Notes under the pieces: generated by a model | Told to the model about the DNA's origin: nothing | Seen by the model: the letters and a program-made list of their open reading frames with translations, nothing else | Database searches by the model: none | Shown: piece by piece, positions 26,386 to 35,072 of the stretch | Layout: every line of letters begins with the position of its first letter | Numbering within the stretch: the first letter of the stretch is position 1 | DNA from: an uncultured Prevotellaceae bacterium | GTDB lineage: Bacteria; Bacteroidota; Bacteroidia; Bacteroidales; Bacteroidaceae | Direction of reading: 5' to 3' | Assembly (NCBI GenBank): GCA_900315075.1 | Contig: OMXV01000038.1 | Coordinates: 1 to 64,000, forward strand | Length of the DNA stretch: 64,000 bases | Position numbers and translations under genes: made by a program

Positions 26386-28371
26386 ATGAAAAAGCGTACA
26401 TTATTTTGCACTGCCATGCTGGCAGCCACACTGGGTATTTCAGCCCAGAAGACAATGACCCCGCCTCCTGGCGGCAAGGCCATCAGTGATGAATTGTTAG
26501 GTATCTTCTTTGAGGATATCAGTGCTGCCGCCGATGGTGGACTCTATGCAGAACTTATCCAGAACGGCTCCTTTGAGTTTAGCCCCAACGAGCGTGATGG
26601 GTGGGGACCAGGCACTGCATGGCGCACTATCCGTCCAGGACATTCCCTCGGTTATATTCAGCCACTGACCACACAACCTATTCATGCCAACAATCCCACA
26701 TACATGCGTTTGAATATCGAGCGTGTGGGACACTACTACGATTATAAAGGATGGACAGGCTTTGGTATCCAGAACGATGGCTTCGCTGGCATCTCTGTCA
26801 AGGCGGGTGCAAAATACAACTTCTCGGCCTTTATGCGCAATGTGAAAGGTGATGCCAAACCCGTGAGAGTGGTATTGGCCGCACCGGCAAAGGGATGGGG
26901 ACAGGACCCCACATTGCTTGCCGAGGCAACCATCAACGTAGCCTCCAACTCCTGGCAGAAATATGAGGCACAACTCACTGTCACCGAGGATGTTCCTAAT
27001 GCCATCCTGCAAATCCTCGCACTCGAGAAGGGTGTGATGGATGTGGACATGGTGTCGCTGATGCCCGAGGATACTTACAAAGGTCATGGTATGCGTAAAG
27101 ACCTCGCTGAGGCACTGGCCAACTTGCATCCCAAATTCATGCGCTTCCCAGGTGGTTGCGTCGTGCATGGCGGTGGCGACGGTTTCTGGGACACCTATCG
27201 TTGGAAAACTACTGTCGGACCGAAAGAGCAGCGTCGAGGTCTGAAAAATACCTGGGGCTACCATCAGTCGATGGGATTGGGTTACTTTGAGTATTTCCAG
27301 TTCTGCGAGGACTTAGGTATGGAACCACTGCCCATTCTCCCCTGCGGTGTGAGTTGCCAAGGCACCAATGGTGGATGGGGAATGAAAGACCAGGCTCAAG
27401 ACTGGGTACCCATGAGCGAGATGGATGAATGGGTGAGCGAGGCCCTCGATTTGATAGAATGGGCCAATGGCGATGTGAACACCAAATGGGGACGCATCCG
27501 TGCCGAGGCAGGCCATCCCAAACCCTTCAACCTGAAATACCTTGGATTAGGCAACGAGGAGCGTATCTCGCCAGAGTTCACTGAGCGTTTCAAATACATC
27601 TACGACCGTGTGCGTGCAGCTCATCCCGAAATTATTATCGTAGGAACAGCAGGCCCTGGCTCACATCCAGGCAACCGTGACTTTGAAGCAGGATGGAAAC
27701 TGGCAGAGGAAATCGACCTTGCCATCCTCGACGAGCACTACTATGAACCACGCGACTACTTCCTCAAGAGCCGCCAGTACGACAACTATCCACGCGACCG
27801 CAAAACAAAGGTCTATCTCGGTGAGTATGCTGCTAAGGACAAGAAACTCATTGACGCACTGGCCGAGGGTCTCTACCTGCTCCATGTGGAGCGTAACGGC
27901 GACGTGGTGTGTATGACATCCTACGCCCCGCTTTTTGCACGCCGCGACAATACCAACTGGAATCCCGACCTCATCTACTTCGACAACGAGCGCCCCTATC
28001 TCACATGTAGCTACTATGTACAGCAGATGTTCGGACAGTCGGCGGGCAACTACTTCTATGGTGACTGTGTGACAATCGACGACGCTACCGAACTACAAGG
28101 ACAGTCGGTGGTGCTCAACACCAAGACACGCCAGCTATTCGTCAAGATTTGTAATGCCAGTGAAGAAACGAAAAAGGCCAACATCAACCTGTCGCGTTTC
28201 AAGGGTATGAAATCGGTTGCCACAAAAACTGTCATCGCCGGCAACCGCGACGACGAGAACAATTACGACCAGCAGCCTATCGCCCCACAGCAGGAAACCA
28301 TCAAGATGAAAAAGAAAATGACTCTCGACTTGGCTCCCTACTCCATGGTGATGATACAAGTGAGTCTTTAG
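26386..28371 (+). CDS. Alpha-L-arabinofuranosidase, GH51, secreted
   Basis: A 661-residue retaining exo-enzyme releasing alpha-L-arabinofuranose from arabinan or arabinoxylan. Signal peptide MKKRTLFCTAMLAATLGISA|QK. An N-terminal CBM-like beta domain (about 60-220) leads into the TIM barrel, with the acid/base Glu391 in LGLGNEERIS, DEHYYEPRDYF, and the nucleophile Glu479 in VYLGEYAAKD. A C-terminal beta domain follows. The codons are biased to those of abundant proteins (AAC, CGC/CGT, CTC), suggesting high expression. It is followed after 18 bases by an S8 protease. A longer GH51 paralogue lies at 54803-57433. Confidence 0.94.
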   Translation: MKKRTLFCTAMLAATLGISAQKTMTPPPGGKAISDELLGIFFEDISAAADGGLYAELIQNGSFEFSPNERDGWGPGTAWRTIRPGHSLGYIQPLTTQPIHANNPTYMRLNIERVGHYYDYKGWTGFGIQNDGFAGISVKAGAKYNFSAFMRNVKGDAKPVRVVLAAPAKGWGQDPTLLAEATINVASNSWQKYEAQLTVTEDVPNAILQILALEKGVMDVDMVSLMPEDTYKGHGMRKDLAEALANLHPKFMRFPGGCVVHGGGDGFWDTYRWKTTVGPKEQRRGLKNTWGYHQSMGLGYFEYFQFCEDLGMEPLPILPCGVSCQGTNGGWGMKDQAQDWVPMSEMDEWVSEALDLIEWANGDVNTKWGRIRAEAGHPKPFNLKYLGLGNEERISPEFTERFKYIYDRVRAAHPEIIIVGTAGPGSHPGNRDFEAGWKLAEEIDLAILDEHYYEPRDYFLKSRQYDNYPRDRKTKVYLGEYAAKDKKLIDALAEGLYLLHVERNGDVVCMTSYAPLFARRDNTNWNPDLIYFDNERPYLTCSYYVQQMFGQSAGNYFYGDCVTIDDATELQGQSVVLNTKTRQLFVKICNASEETKKANINLSRFKGMKSVATKTVIAGNRDDENNYDQQPIAPQQETIKMKKKMTLDLAPYSMVMIQVSL

Positions 28372-28389
28372 GCTTTAGAACTTAGTTAG

Positions 28390-30567
28390 ATGCGAAAGAT
28401 AATCCTCACAATCATAGTTGCTATCACGGCATTGGGAGCATCAGCGCAATATGCAGACTATAATAAGATGTCGTCGATGGTGCGCACATTGACCATGGAG
28501 AACCGCTCTGCCATGCGACGCTCACCCATGATGAGCAATCGGCAGTTGTGCGCCTTTGTCAGGGTAGAAGGCGATGGCGAGCAGGTGCTCACGGGGTATG
28601 GTTGTCGCACGTTAGCGCGTTTCGGCAATATTTATATCGCCAGCATCCCCATTCGCAACTTGCCAGCATTGTCGCTGTGCAAATCGGTGTTGAGGATAGA
28701 GGCCAACCGAGGCAATTCCATCACGATGGATACCACACTCTTGGTGTTAGGCGCAAACAAGGCACACGAAGGCTTGCCACCTTTGCCACAGGCTTTTACC
28801 GGCCATGGCGTGGTGGTGGGCGTGCAGGACATCGGCTTCGACCTTACCCATCCCAATTTCTATGATGCCACAGCGACCCATTACCGTATTTCGAGGATGT
28901 GGGACATGCTCTCAGCAGATACCATCGGCAGTACGTTGTATGTGGGTGCCGACTACACATCCGAGGAGGCATTGCTGCAATATGCCCATTCCCGCGACGG
29001 ACTGATTCAAACCCATGGCACCCACACGTTGGGGAGTGCCGCAGGAAGTGGGTATAATTCGCCCTATCGTGGTGTGGCTCCTGGGAGCGAAATCTGTTTG
29101 GTGAGCAATGCTGTGAGTGAGGACATTATCTTTATCGACAGTGTGGATTACGAAAAATATACTTACGCCACCGATGCCTTGGGGTTTAAGTATATGTTCG
29201 ACTATGCCGATGCTGTGGGGAAACCGTGTGTGGTGTCGTTCAGCGAGGGGTCGTCGATGGACTTTCGTGGCGACGACCAATTGTATTATGAGGTGCTTGA
29301 CAGCCTGACAAGCGTCCCTGGACATATCATGGTGGCATCGGCAGGCAACGACGGACAGCGTGTCTGCCATTTTCGCAAGCCAGCCCATACACCATCAGCT
29401 TCGGCGCAGTTGATAACCAGTGCCTCGGCGATTACTTTCTCCGTGAAAGGCCGAGGTGACTTCTCCATGCTCTTCCACCTCACAGGTGAAGAGGGGCAGA
29501 TGGCCGACTATCCGCTCAGTCCCCAGACAATTTTCCAGATGCCCGACTCGTTGCTCACCGATACGCTCTTTGTGAACGGTTTACCATATTATATTACAGC
29601 CACCTGTTATAACTCATGTTTCGACGACCGCGATTTGGTGGTAGAGACGGTGTTGCAGACACAGGGAGGACTTGGCGTCAATCGGTTGGTGACAGTAGAA
29701 CTTCTCGGTGAAGGAGATGTTGACTTCTACCGCGGCTCGGGCAATGTGGTGCCCATCTCGCCTACTGTGGGCGACAATGCCTATGGCATCCACTCGCCAT
29801 CGAGTGCCCCCTCTGTCATCAGTGTGGGAGCCACAGGCTATCGCACAGGATTTGTTAATTATCAGGGGGAGTACCATGAGTACAATCAAGGCACCCATGG
29901 TGCGCGAAGCGACTATTCGTCGGTAGGCCCCACTTTCGACGAGCGTATCAAACCCGATGTCATGGCACCGGGCACCAATGTCATCTCTTCGTATAGTAGT
30001 TATTATTTGGAGGCGAAGCCCGATGCCCGCGATATTGGCTCCGATGTGGAGCATTTCGATTTCCGTGGGCGCACCTATGCCTGGAATTCCAATAGTGGAA
30101 CATCGATGTCCACCCCTGTTGTGGCGGGTGCCATTGCCCTTTGGTTAGAGGCTAATCCTATGCTCACCAGACAGGATGTGATGGGTATTATCGAGCGAAC
30201 TAGTAAGCATTACGACCCTTCACTTACTTATCCTAATAACTTCTATGGCTATGGTGAGATAGATGTCTATGCCGGGCTGTTGGATGTGTTGGGTATCAGT
30301 GGTATCAAGGAAATCTCGCATCATCAGCCGAAAGATATCGGCATTTCATTGTCGCCAGAAGGTCTTCTGATTGTTTCAGGAGGACCTTTGCTGGGACAAG
30401 AGGTGACTGTGAGGGTTTATTCTGTGGCAGGTGTGCTTGTTTCCACCCAGCGTGGGCATGCTGCCGACGGCTCGTTCACCCTCTCTATGCAGTCTCTCCC
30501 CCGTGGTGTCTATGCTGTGCAGGTGGATGCTTCCACGGTTCATGGCTCGACGCTGGTTAGGTATTAA
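28390..30567 (+). CDS. S8 subtilisin-like serine protease, secreted, T9SS-like tail
   Basis: A 725-residue paralogue of the protease at 5235-7439. Signal peptide MRKIILTIIVAITALGASA|QY. The triad is intact: Asp near residue 147 in VQDIGFDLTHPNF, His near 208 in THGTHTLGSAAG, Ser near 571 in NSGTSMSTPVVAGAI. The C-terminal ~70 residues (VYSVAGVLVSTQRG, SLPRGVYAVQV) are of the type IX sorting-domain kind. It starts 18 bases after the GH51 gene, so the two are probably co-transcribed, coupling a surface glycosidase with a surface protease. Confidence 0.9.
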   Translation: MRKIILTIIVAITALGASAQYADYNKMSSMVRTLTMENRSAMRRSPMMSNRQLCAFVRVEGDGEQVLTGYGCRTLARFGNIYIASIPIRNLPALSLCKSVLRIEANRGNSITMDTTLLVLGANKAHEGLPPLPQAFTGHGVVVGVQDIGFDLTHPNFYDATATHYRISRMWDMLSADTIGSTLYVGADYTSEEALLQYAHSRDGLIQTHGTHTLGSAAGSGYNSPYRGVAPGSEICLVSNAVSEDIIFIDSVDYEKYTYATDALGFKYMFDYADAVGKPCVVSFSEGSSMDFRGDDQLYYEVLDSLTSVPGHIMVASAGNDGQRVCHFRKPAHTPSASAQLITSASAITFSVKGRGDFSMLFHLTGEEGQMADYPLSPQTIFQMPDSLLTDTLFVNGLPYYITATCYNSCFDDRDLVVETVLQTQGGLGVNRLVTVELLGEGDVDFYRGSGNVVPISPTVGDNAYGIHSPSSAPSVISVGATGYRTGFVNYQGEYHEYNQGTHGARSDYSSVGPTFDERIKPDVMAPGTNVISSYSSYYLEAKPDARDIGSDVEHFDFRGRTYAWNSNSGTSMSTPVVAGAIALWLEANPMLTRQDVMGIIERTSKHYDPSLTYPNNFYGYGEIDVYAGLLDVLGISGIKEISHHQPKDIGISLSPEGLLIVSGGPLLGQEVTVRVYSVAGVLVSTQRGHAADGSFTLSMQSLPRGVYAVQVDASTVHGSTLVRY

Positions 30568-30584
30568 GTTGATGAGTAAACGAG

Positions 30585-30876
30585 TTGACAAGTAAACAAC
30601 AACATAAAGGCCCCACTTTAGGGAAGGAACGTTATCTGATACTTGATGCGCTCCGAGGGTTCACATTCGCTGATTGGTGTGCTGCTGTTTTATGGAATTG
30701 GATTCGGTTTAGGCACTTCTTTCGGATTTGTCACCATCGAACTGACAGCACTGGCAGTTTTCATTTTTCAGATATCTTTCAGCTATTGGTGGTTCCGCTA
30801 TTTTAATTTCGGTCCATTTGAATGGATTTGGAGAATGCTGACCTATGGCAGGTATTTTCGTATTCATAAAACGTGA
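30585..30876 (+). pseudogene. DUF418 membrane protein with large internal deletion
   Basis: The first frame gives KERYLILDALRGF, the standard N-terminus of DUF418 (YeiB-like) membrane proteins, which are about 400 residues. At about base 30660 the frame changes and the C-terminal end of the same family follows immediately: SLIGVLLFYGIGFGLGTSFG, then FSYWWFRYFNFGPFEWIWRM. Some 300 codons in between are missing and the halves are out of frame, so this is a deletion pseudogene. The N-terminal piece has no ATG (a TTG at 30585 is the only start), and the upstream 30567-30600 is a copy of the GTTGACAAG repeat. Confidence 0.75.
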
Positions 30877-30941
30877 AAATTCGGTCATACACGGGGCCGT
30901 CTGAGTATAAATGCACTTGGGAGACTTAAATTATTATAATA

Positions 30942-31766
30942 ATGTCATTACTTACAAGAAAATATCCTTTCAGCGTAAGGCGCCATAGGTTGAGAGACAG
31001 TATTGTCTATGGTGTCATTATCTGGGCGATACTCTATTTACTGCAACCTTTTGGCTTCAGTCTATATACAGGAAACAAATTCTTGGTTGCGGGCAGTTTT
31101 GGTCTTATCACATCCATTTGTTACTTCATTTATGATTGGTTGGTGCTACGGTGGTTATACTTGAAGGTCAAACCATGGCAAATATGGCATCAAGCGAGCG
31201 CCATTCTTGGATTGATATTTTTTATTGGTATAGGTAATTTCCTAATGGCCTCGTGGATTTTCCATTCTCCATTTACCACTCGCCTTTTTCTCATGTTTAT
31301 GTATTGGACAGTGATAATCGGAGTCTTCATGTCGGCACTTACCACCAGTATTGCCTATAATCGGTTTTTGAAAGACAAAATGGAGACATTGCTCGATAAT
31401 ACGAAGGAAGAGCAGAAAGACATCAGTATCACCATCCACGACACGAATGTACGGGCCAATGACCTTTGCGTCCCTATCAACAGTCTTCTTTATATTGAGG
31501 CACAAAAGAACAATGTGTCTGTCTGCTATCTGAAAGATGAAAAACCTGTTTCGGTGGAAGTCCACACCACGTTGTCAGCCGTGATAGAAAATCTGAAAGA
31601 GTATGAGAACATCTTTCAGTGTCATCGTTCTTTTGTTGTCAATGTCAACAACATTACTTCGGCGCATGGTAATTCCAACGGCTACCAACTGACACTCGGT
31701 CCATGCACGAACAGCATCCCCGTTTCACGTTCATACGTCGCCCGACTGAAGGCATTTGTCATCTGA
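30942..31766 (+). CDS. Membrane-anchored LytTR-type transcriptional regulator
   Basis: A 274-residue protein: four membrane helices in residues about 20-145 (IVYGVIIWAILYLLQPFGF and others), a short coiled linker (KDKMETLLDNTKEEQ), then a LytTR DNA-binding domain (about 170-274) with YIEAQKNNVSVCYL and FQCHRSFVVNVNNI. There is no receiver domain, so it is not a classical response regulator: the membrane part presumably senses and the cytoplasmic LytTR domain binds DNA. Downstream, past a tandem repeat, lies a TonB-dependent receptor gene that is a likely target. Start chosen at the first ATG after the pseudogene. Confidence 0.88.
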   Translation: MSLLTRKYPFSVRRHRLRDSIVYGVIIWAILYLLQPFGFSLYTGNKFLVAGSFGLITSICYFIYDWLVLRWLYLKVKPWQIWHQASAILGLIFFIGIGNFLMASWIFHSPFTTRLFLMFMYWTVIIGVFMSALTTSIAYNRFLKDKMETLLDNTKEEQKDISITIHDTNVRANDLCVPINSLLYIEAQKNNVSVCYLKDEKPVSVEVHTTLSAVIENLKEYENIFQCHRSFVVNVNNITSAHGNSNGYQLTLGPCTNSIPVSRSYVARLKAFVI

Positions 31767-31775
31767 TAGATGGTT

Positions 31776-32005
31776 GCCCAAATAATCGTGACCATCCAAT
31801 AATTCGTGCAATTCCGTGAAATCCGTGGTTATCCAACTAATCCGTGTTTATCCAATTATTCGTGCAATTTCGTGAAATCCGTGGTTGTCCAACTAATCCG
31901 TAGTATCCAATTATTGGTGCAAATTCGTGAAATCCGTGTCTATCCAAATAATCCGTGTTCATCCAATTATTCGTGCAAATTCGTGCATTTCGTGGTTTGT
32001 TGTTC
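31776..32005. repeat. Tandem repeat, unit about 55 bases, ~4 copies
   Basis: Imperfect units built from CCAATTATTCGTGCAATTTC, then GTGAAATCCGTGGTTATCC and AACTAATCCGTGTTTAT repeat about 3.7 times, with an extra partial unit at the left. The units diverge by a few bases each. They contain no unique spacers and no cas genes are near. The array lies between the LytTR stop codon and the promoter of the TonB-dependent receptor. Confidence 0.9.
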
Positions 32006-32075
32006 GTCCCCAAAACTAGTCATTCGTCCGAATAAATAGCTTTCTATCAGCGTTTTTAGTTGTCTATCACGGTTA

Positions 32076-32107
32076 TTTGGAGGTGAATATTTCTTGCCGT
32101 ATATTTG
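32076..32107 (+). promoter_or_regulatory. Consensus promoter of the TonB-dependent receptor, near-leaderless
   Basis: TTTG at 32076-32079, a 20-base spacer and TATATTTG at 32100-32107 match the Bacteroidota promoter exactly. Only 4 bases separate the -7 box from the ATG at 32112, so the transcript should begin at or within 1-3 bases of the start codon. Confidence 0.75.
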
Positions 32108-32111
32108 CGGC

Positions 32112-34163
32112 ATGAAACATCGCATTACATACATCATTCTCATGCTGCTTGCAGCCATCAAACTGGCAGCGCAGACACAAATTTCCGGAGTCGTGTCCGA
32201 TGGTAAGGACCCCCTGCCTGGAGCAAATGTATTTATTTCAGGTACGATAGAAGGTTGTCTGACCGATACCCTCGGACGGTTTTCTTTTTCGACAACAAAG
32301 ACAGGTGAAGTGACACTCAAGATCACTTTCATCGGTTATGAAGACCACACGTTGACGGCTGACGTTTGCCAACTGTCGAATCTTTCCATCCAGATGAAAG
32401 AAAGAGCTACTACTATTAATGAGGTGGTGGTGACCGCCAGCACTTTCAATTTTGGTAAGAGTGACAACTTCAAGACGATGGATGCCCTCGATGTGGTGAT
32501 GGCAGGCAATTCATGCGGAGACATCGTGGCTGCCTTGCAGTCGCTGCCAGGGACACAGAAGGTAGGTGAAGATGGAAAACTCTATGTGCGTGGTGGTGAG
32601 AGTGGCGAATGCCAGACATTTATTAATGGTATGCATGTGCTCATACCTTATTCCACCAACACAGAAGGTTCCGCTGTCAGAGGGCGTTTCTCTCCATTTC
32701 TCTTCAAAGGTATCAATTTCTCCTTGGGTGGATATAGTGGGGAATACGGTCAGGCGTTGTCTTCTGTACTTCCGATGGAGACCACCGATATGGCTACAGA
32801 TGACAAGTATGGGGTGAGTGCCTCGTTGGTAGATTGGAACGTTGGTGGCACCAAGGCTTTTACGAATAGCAGTTTGTCGTTTAATGCCGCTCTGACGAGT
32901 ATGGGGGTGTATGATAAACTTTTTACTGAGCGTTTTGATTTTACCCGACCTTATCGGAAATTGTCGGGCGAGGCACAATATAAAAGGGAGTTCGCAACTA
33001 CGAGTGTGCTGAAAACCTATGTGGGTTACGACTTCACATCCGTGGGACAGCAGATAGATGGTCGGCGTCTCTCGCTCAAAGAACATAATGTCTATGCCAA
33101 TGCCACCTATAAGACTACTTTAGGTCGCGGTTACACATGGTTTGCAGGTATGGCCAACTCTTCCGTATTCAACGATATTGACGATGCGAAGGCTGTGGGT
33201 GACCATTACCATAATTTTCGCAATGAGGTTCATCTCAAAACAAATATCCGCAAGGTTTTTTCTGACGCATTAAAAATGTCGGTTGGTGTGGAAGACTATC
33301 TCCGCAATAGCACCATGAAATATGATATCTATCAATATCATTTGGATTACAATATCTTTGCAGCCTATGCTAATGCCCAGTGGCGTATTGTTCCCCGACT
33401 GTTTCTTGACTTCTCGTCCAGGGTGGAATCGATGAAGAAGAATTGGCTGCTGATGCCAAGAACGACTTTGAGCTATATTCCCAACAAGCAGTTGCAATTC
33501 TCATTGGTTGCTGGACGGTATAGTCAGACTGTTGATGACGACCAGTTGGCACAAAGCCGAAACACATGGTGGCAAAGCACCGCCGACCATGTGGTATTGT
33601 CGATGCAGTATCATACCAAATGCACCCTTTTGCGCATCGAACCCTATTTGAAGGAATATCACCGCCTGCCCTTGCTGGAAAATGGTGCTTACCAACCTGA
33701 TGGCCATGGTAGCAGCCGGGGCGTTGACTTTTTTCTGGAAAACCACTCCTTGATTAAGAATCTAACCACCACATTCTCTTATTCATTCAACGAGTCCGAG
33801 CGTTTTTATCTTGATTATACTTCGCCGAAGGCTCCCGACTACGCATCGCGACACAATTTCAGGGTGTCAGCAAAGTATGGTATCGGAAAAGCCATCATTG
33901 GCGTTTCGGATTCGTATGCCAGCGGGCGGCATTTCCCTGTAGGCGACACACCTTATTATAATAGTGTGGATATGAATCTCACTTATTTGGTAAGTCCTAA
34001 GGTCATCGTCTATACCTCACTCAATAATATTCTTGGTCGTACCAATGTCTTCCGTTTCGACACAAAAGGCAATCCCGTCGTAGGGTCGCGCGACCGTTTC
34101 TTTTACATCGGAATATTTGTTTCACTTAAAAATAATAAAGCGTATGACATTTCAAACTTTTAA
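32112..34163 (+). CDS. TonB-dependent outer-membrane receptor
   Basis: A 683-residue receptor with signal peptide MKHRITYIILMLLAAIKLAA|QT. A carboxypeptidase-like beta domain follows (SGVVSDGKDPLPGANVFISG), then the plug domain (TTINEVVVTASTF; GKLYVRGGESGECQTFINGM) and a 22-strand-type barrel ending in a short strand. The ATG at 32112 is chosen because the open frame's upstream TTG (32094) overlaps the promoter. No SusD partner follows, so it resembles siderophore/cofactor or peptide receptors more than SusC. The next gene overlaps its 3' end by 20 bases. The upstream membrane LytTR protein is a likely regulator. Confidence 0.88.
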   Translation: MKHRITYIILMLLAAIKLAAQTQISGVVSDGKDPLPGANVFISGTIEGCLTDTLGRFSFSTTKTGEVTLKITFIGYEDHTLTADVCQLSNLSIQMKERATTINEVVVTASTFNFGKSDNFKTMDALDVVMAGNSCGDIVAALQSLPGTQKVGEDGKLYVRGGESGECQTFINGMHVLIPYSTNTEGSAVRGRFSPFLFKGINFSLGGYSGEYGQALSSVLPMETTDMATDDKYGVSASLVDWNVGGTKAFTNSSLSFNAALTSMGVYDKLFTERFDFTRPYRKLSGEAQYKREFATTSVLKTYVGYDFTSVGQQIDGRRLSLKEHNVYANATYKTTLGRGYTWFAGMANSSVFNDIDDAKAVGDHYHNFRNEVHLKTNIRKVFSDALKMSVGVEDYLRNSTMKYDIYQYHLDYNIFAAYANAQWRIVPRLFLDFSSRVESMKKNWLLMPRTTLSYIPNKQLQFSLVAGRYSQTVDDDQLAQSRNTWWQSTADHVVLSMQYHTKCTLLRIEPYLKEYHRLPLLENGAYQPDGHGSSRGVDFFLENHSLIKNLTTTFSYSFNESERFYLDYTSPKAPDYASRHNFRVSAKYGIGKAIIGVSDSYASGRHFPVGDTPYYNSVDMNLTYLVSPKVIVYTSLNNILGRTNVFRFDTKGNPVVGSRDRFFYIGIFVSLKNNKAYDISNF

Positions 34164-34674
34164 AAACCGTGTGTTGGCCATTGCACTCTTTTGCATGGCG
34201 GTAGTAAACATCAATGCCCAGGAAGTTTCCATGCAGGAACTCCTCGGCCAGTCGTTGGCAAAACTCCAGCAGCCTACTCCCGAGGCATATCTTAATTGCA
34301 TTGGAGAGCTGAAGCGCATCGACGTGATGTTTCCCGATAGTATTCAACCTAAGTATCAAATAGCATTGCAAAGTCTTTGCTACGCTGTGATGAATCCACA
34401 TGCCGAACAGGTAGAGGCTGTCTTGACTGAAGCAGAACAAGTGATTACCCAGTTGAAAAACATGAAAAAGGCCGCCCCGTCGGATATTTGTACCTTGACA
34501 GGTTTTCTCTATATGGTGCGCATCGTGCAGGATCCAGGACAAAATGGCCAGCGTTATTATCTCGATGTGATGCAAAACTATGAGAAAGCCTTGAAATTAA
34601 ATCCCGACAACCAACTTGCCAAGCAATTGCAACAACAATTCTTTGATGGGATGAGACAGGCTATGGGAGAGTAA
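34144..34674 (+). CDS. Small secreted helical (TPR-like) protein
   Basis: A 176-residue protein with signal peptide MTFQTFKNRVLAIALFCMAV and cleavage after NINA. The mature part is all helical; ...NYEKALKLNPDNQLAKQLQQ resembles a TPR helix pair, and GFLYMVRIVQDPGQNGQRYY appears in uncharacterised Bacteroidota periplasmic proteins. The ATG at 34144 lies 20 bases before the end of the receptor gene, so the two genes overlap and are translated together. It may assist the receptor in the periplasm; no direct evidence. Confidence 0.75.
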   Translation: MTFQTFKNRVLAIALFCMAVVNINAQEVSMQELLGQSLAKLQQPTPEAYLNCIGELKRIDVMFPDSIQPKYQIALQSLCYAVMNPHAEQVEAVLTEAEQVITQLKNMKKAAPSDICTLTGFLYMVRIVQDPGQNGQRYYLDVMQNYEKALKLNPDNQLAKQLQQQFFDGMRQAMGE

Positions 34675-34881
34675 GGCAGCTTTGCTTGTAGTTCATGAAG
34701 TAGCTTCGTTTTTATGATATTTGCAGGGTTATAAATGGCATCCCTCTTTTCAACGTTTAAGATGTATAATCTTGTTTCTTAAATGTAACAAATGTTTTAT
34801 AAAACTGTGTTTTTCGTGTAGTTTTTAACAAATGATAAAAAATTTTCATCATTTTATGGTAATAATTATTATTAATAGTTG

Positions 34882-34889
34882 TAACTTTG
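34882..34889 (+). promoter_or_regulatory. -7 box of the SusCD operon
   Basis: TAACTTTG fits TAnnTTTG; no clear -33 TTTG is present, as is common for positively regulated Sus operons. The predicted leader to the ATG at 35073 is about 180 bases. Confidence 0.55.
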
Positions 34890-34942
34890 CAGCGGTATAT
34901 CGATAAAAAGGTTATCTTTAAATTAATCATGTAGTTTCAGCA

Positions 34943-34982
34943 GAGACCTTCCAGTTAATGACACATTAACTATAATGGTCTT
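34943..34982 (+). promoter_or_regulatory. Hairpin in the SusC leader
   Basis: AGTTAATG (34953-34960), loop ACA, CATTAACT (34964-34971) form a perfect 8-pair inner stem. AGACC (34944-34948) and GGTCT (34977-34981) close it after a small internal loop. No T-run follows directly, so it is a structured leader element and not an obvious terminator. Confidence 0.6.
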
Positions 34983-35072
34983 TCTTCAATATATAATATT
35001 AATTCCTCTTTAAGTCAAGATAACAATTTAATTTTTTAACCAATAAAACTAACCAAATTGAATTTTAAAAGT

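Larger units (their letters stand above)
34675..35072 (+). other. Gene-free stretch: SusC operon promoter and leader
   Basis: About 400 bases without a gene. The left part is AT-rich spacer with at most a weak hairpin (GAAG-TAG-CTTC) after 34674. The right part holds the -7 box at 34882 and a leader of about 165 bases with one strong hairpin (34943-34982). Confidence 0.6.

Noticed and set aside
31776-32005. Possible CRISPR array
   Set aside because: The units are continuous tandem repeats with diverged copies; there are no unique spacers and no cas genes.
34943-34982. SusC leader hairpin as a known riboswitch
   Set aside because: No conserved riboswitch core is visible, only a stem-loop.
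35058-35072. TTG start five codons before the SusC ATG
   Set aside because: The ATG at 35073 begins a normal signal peptide and TTG starts are rare in this group.
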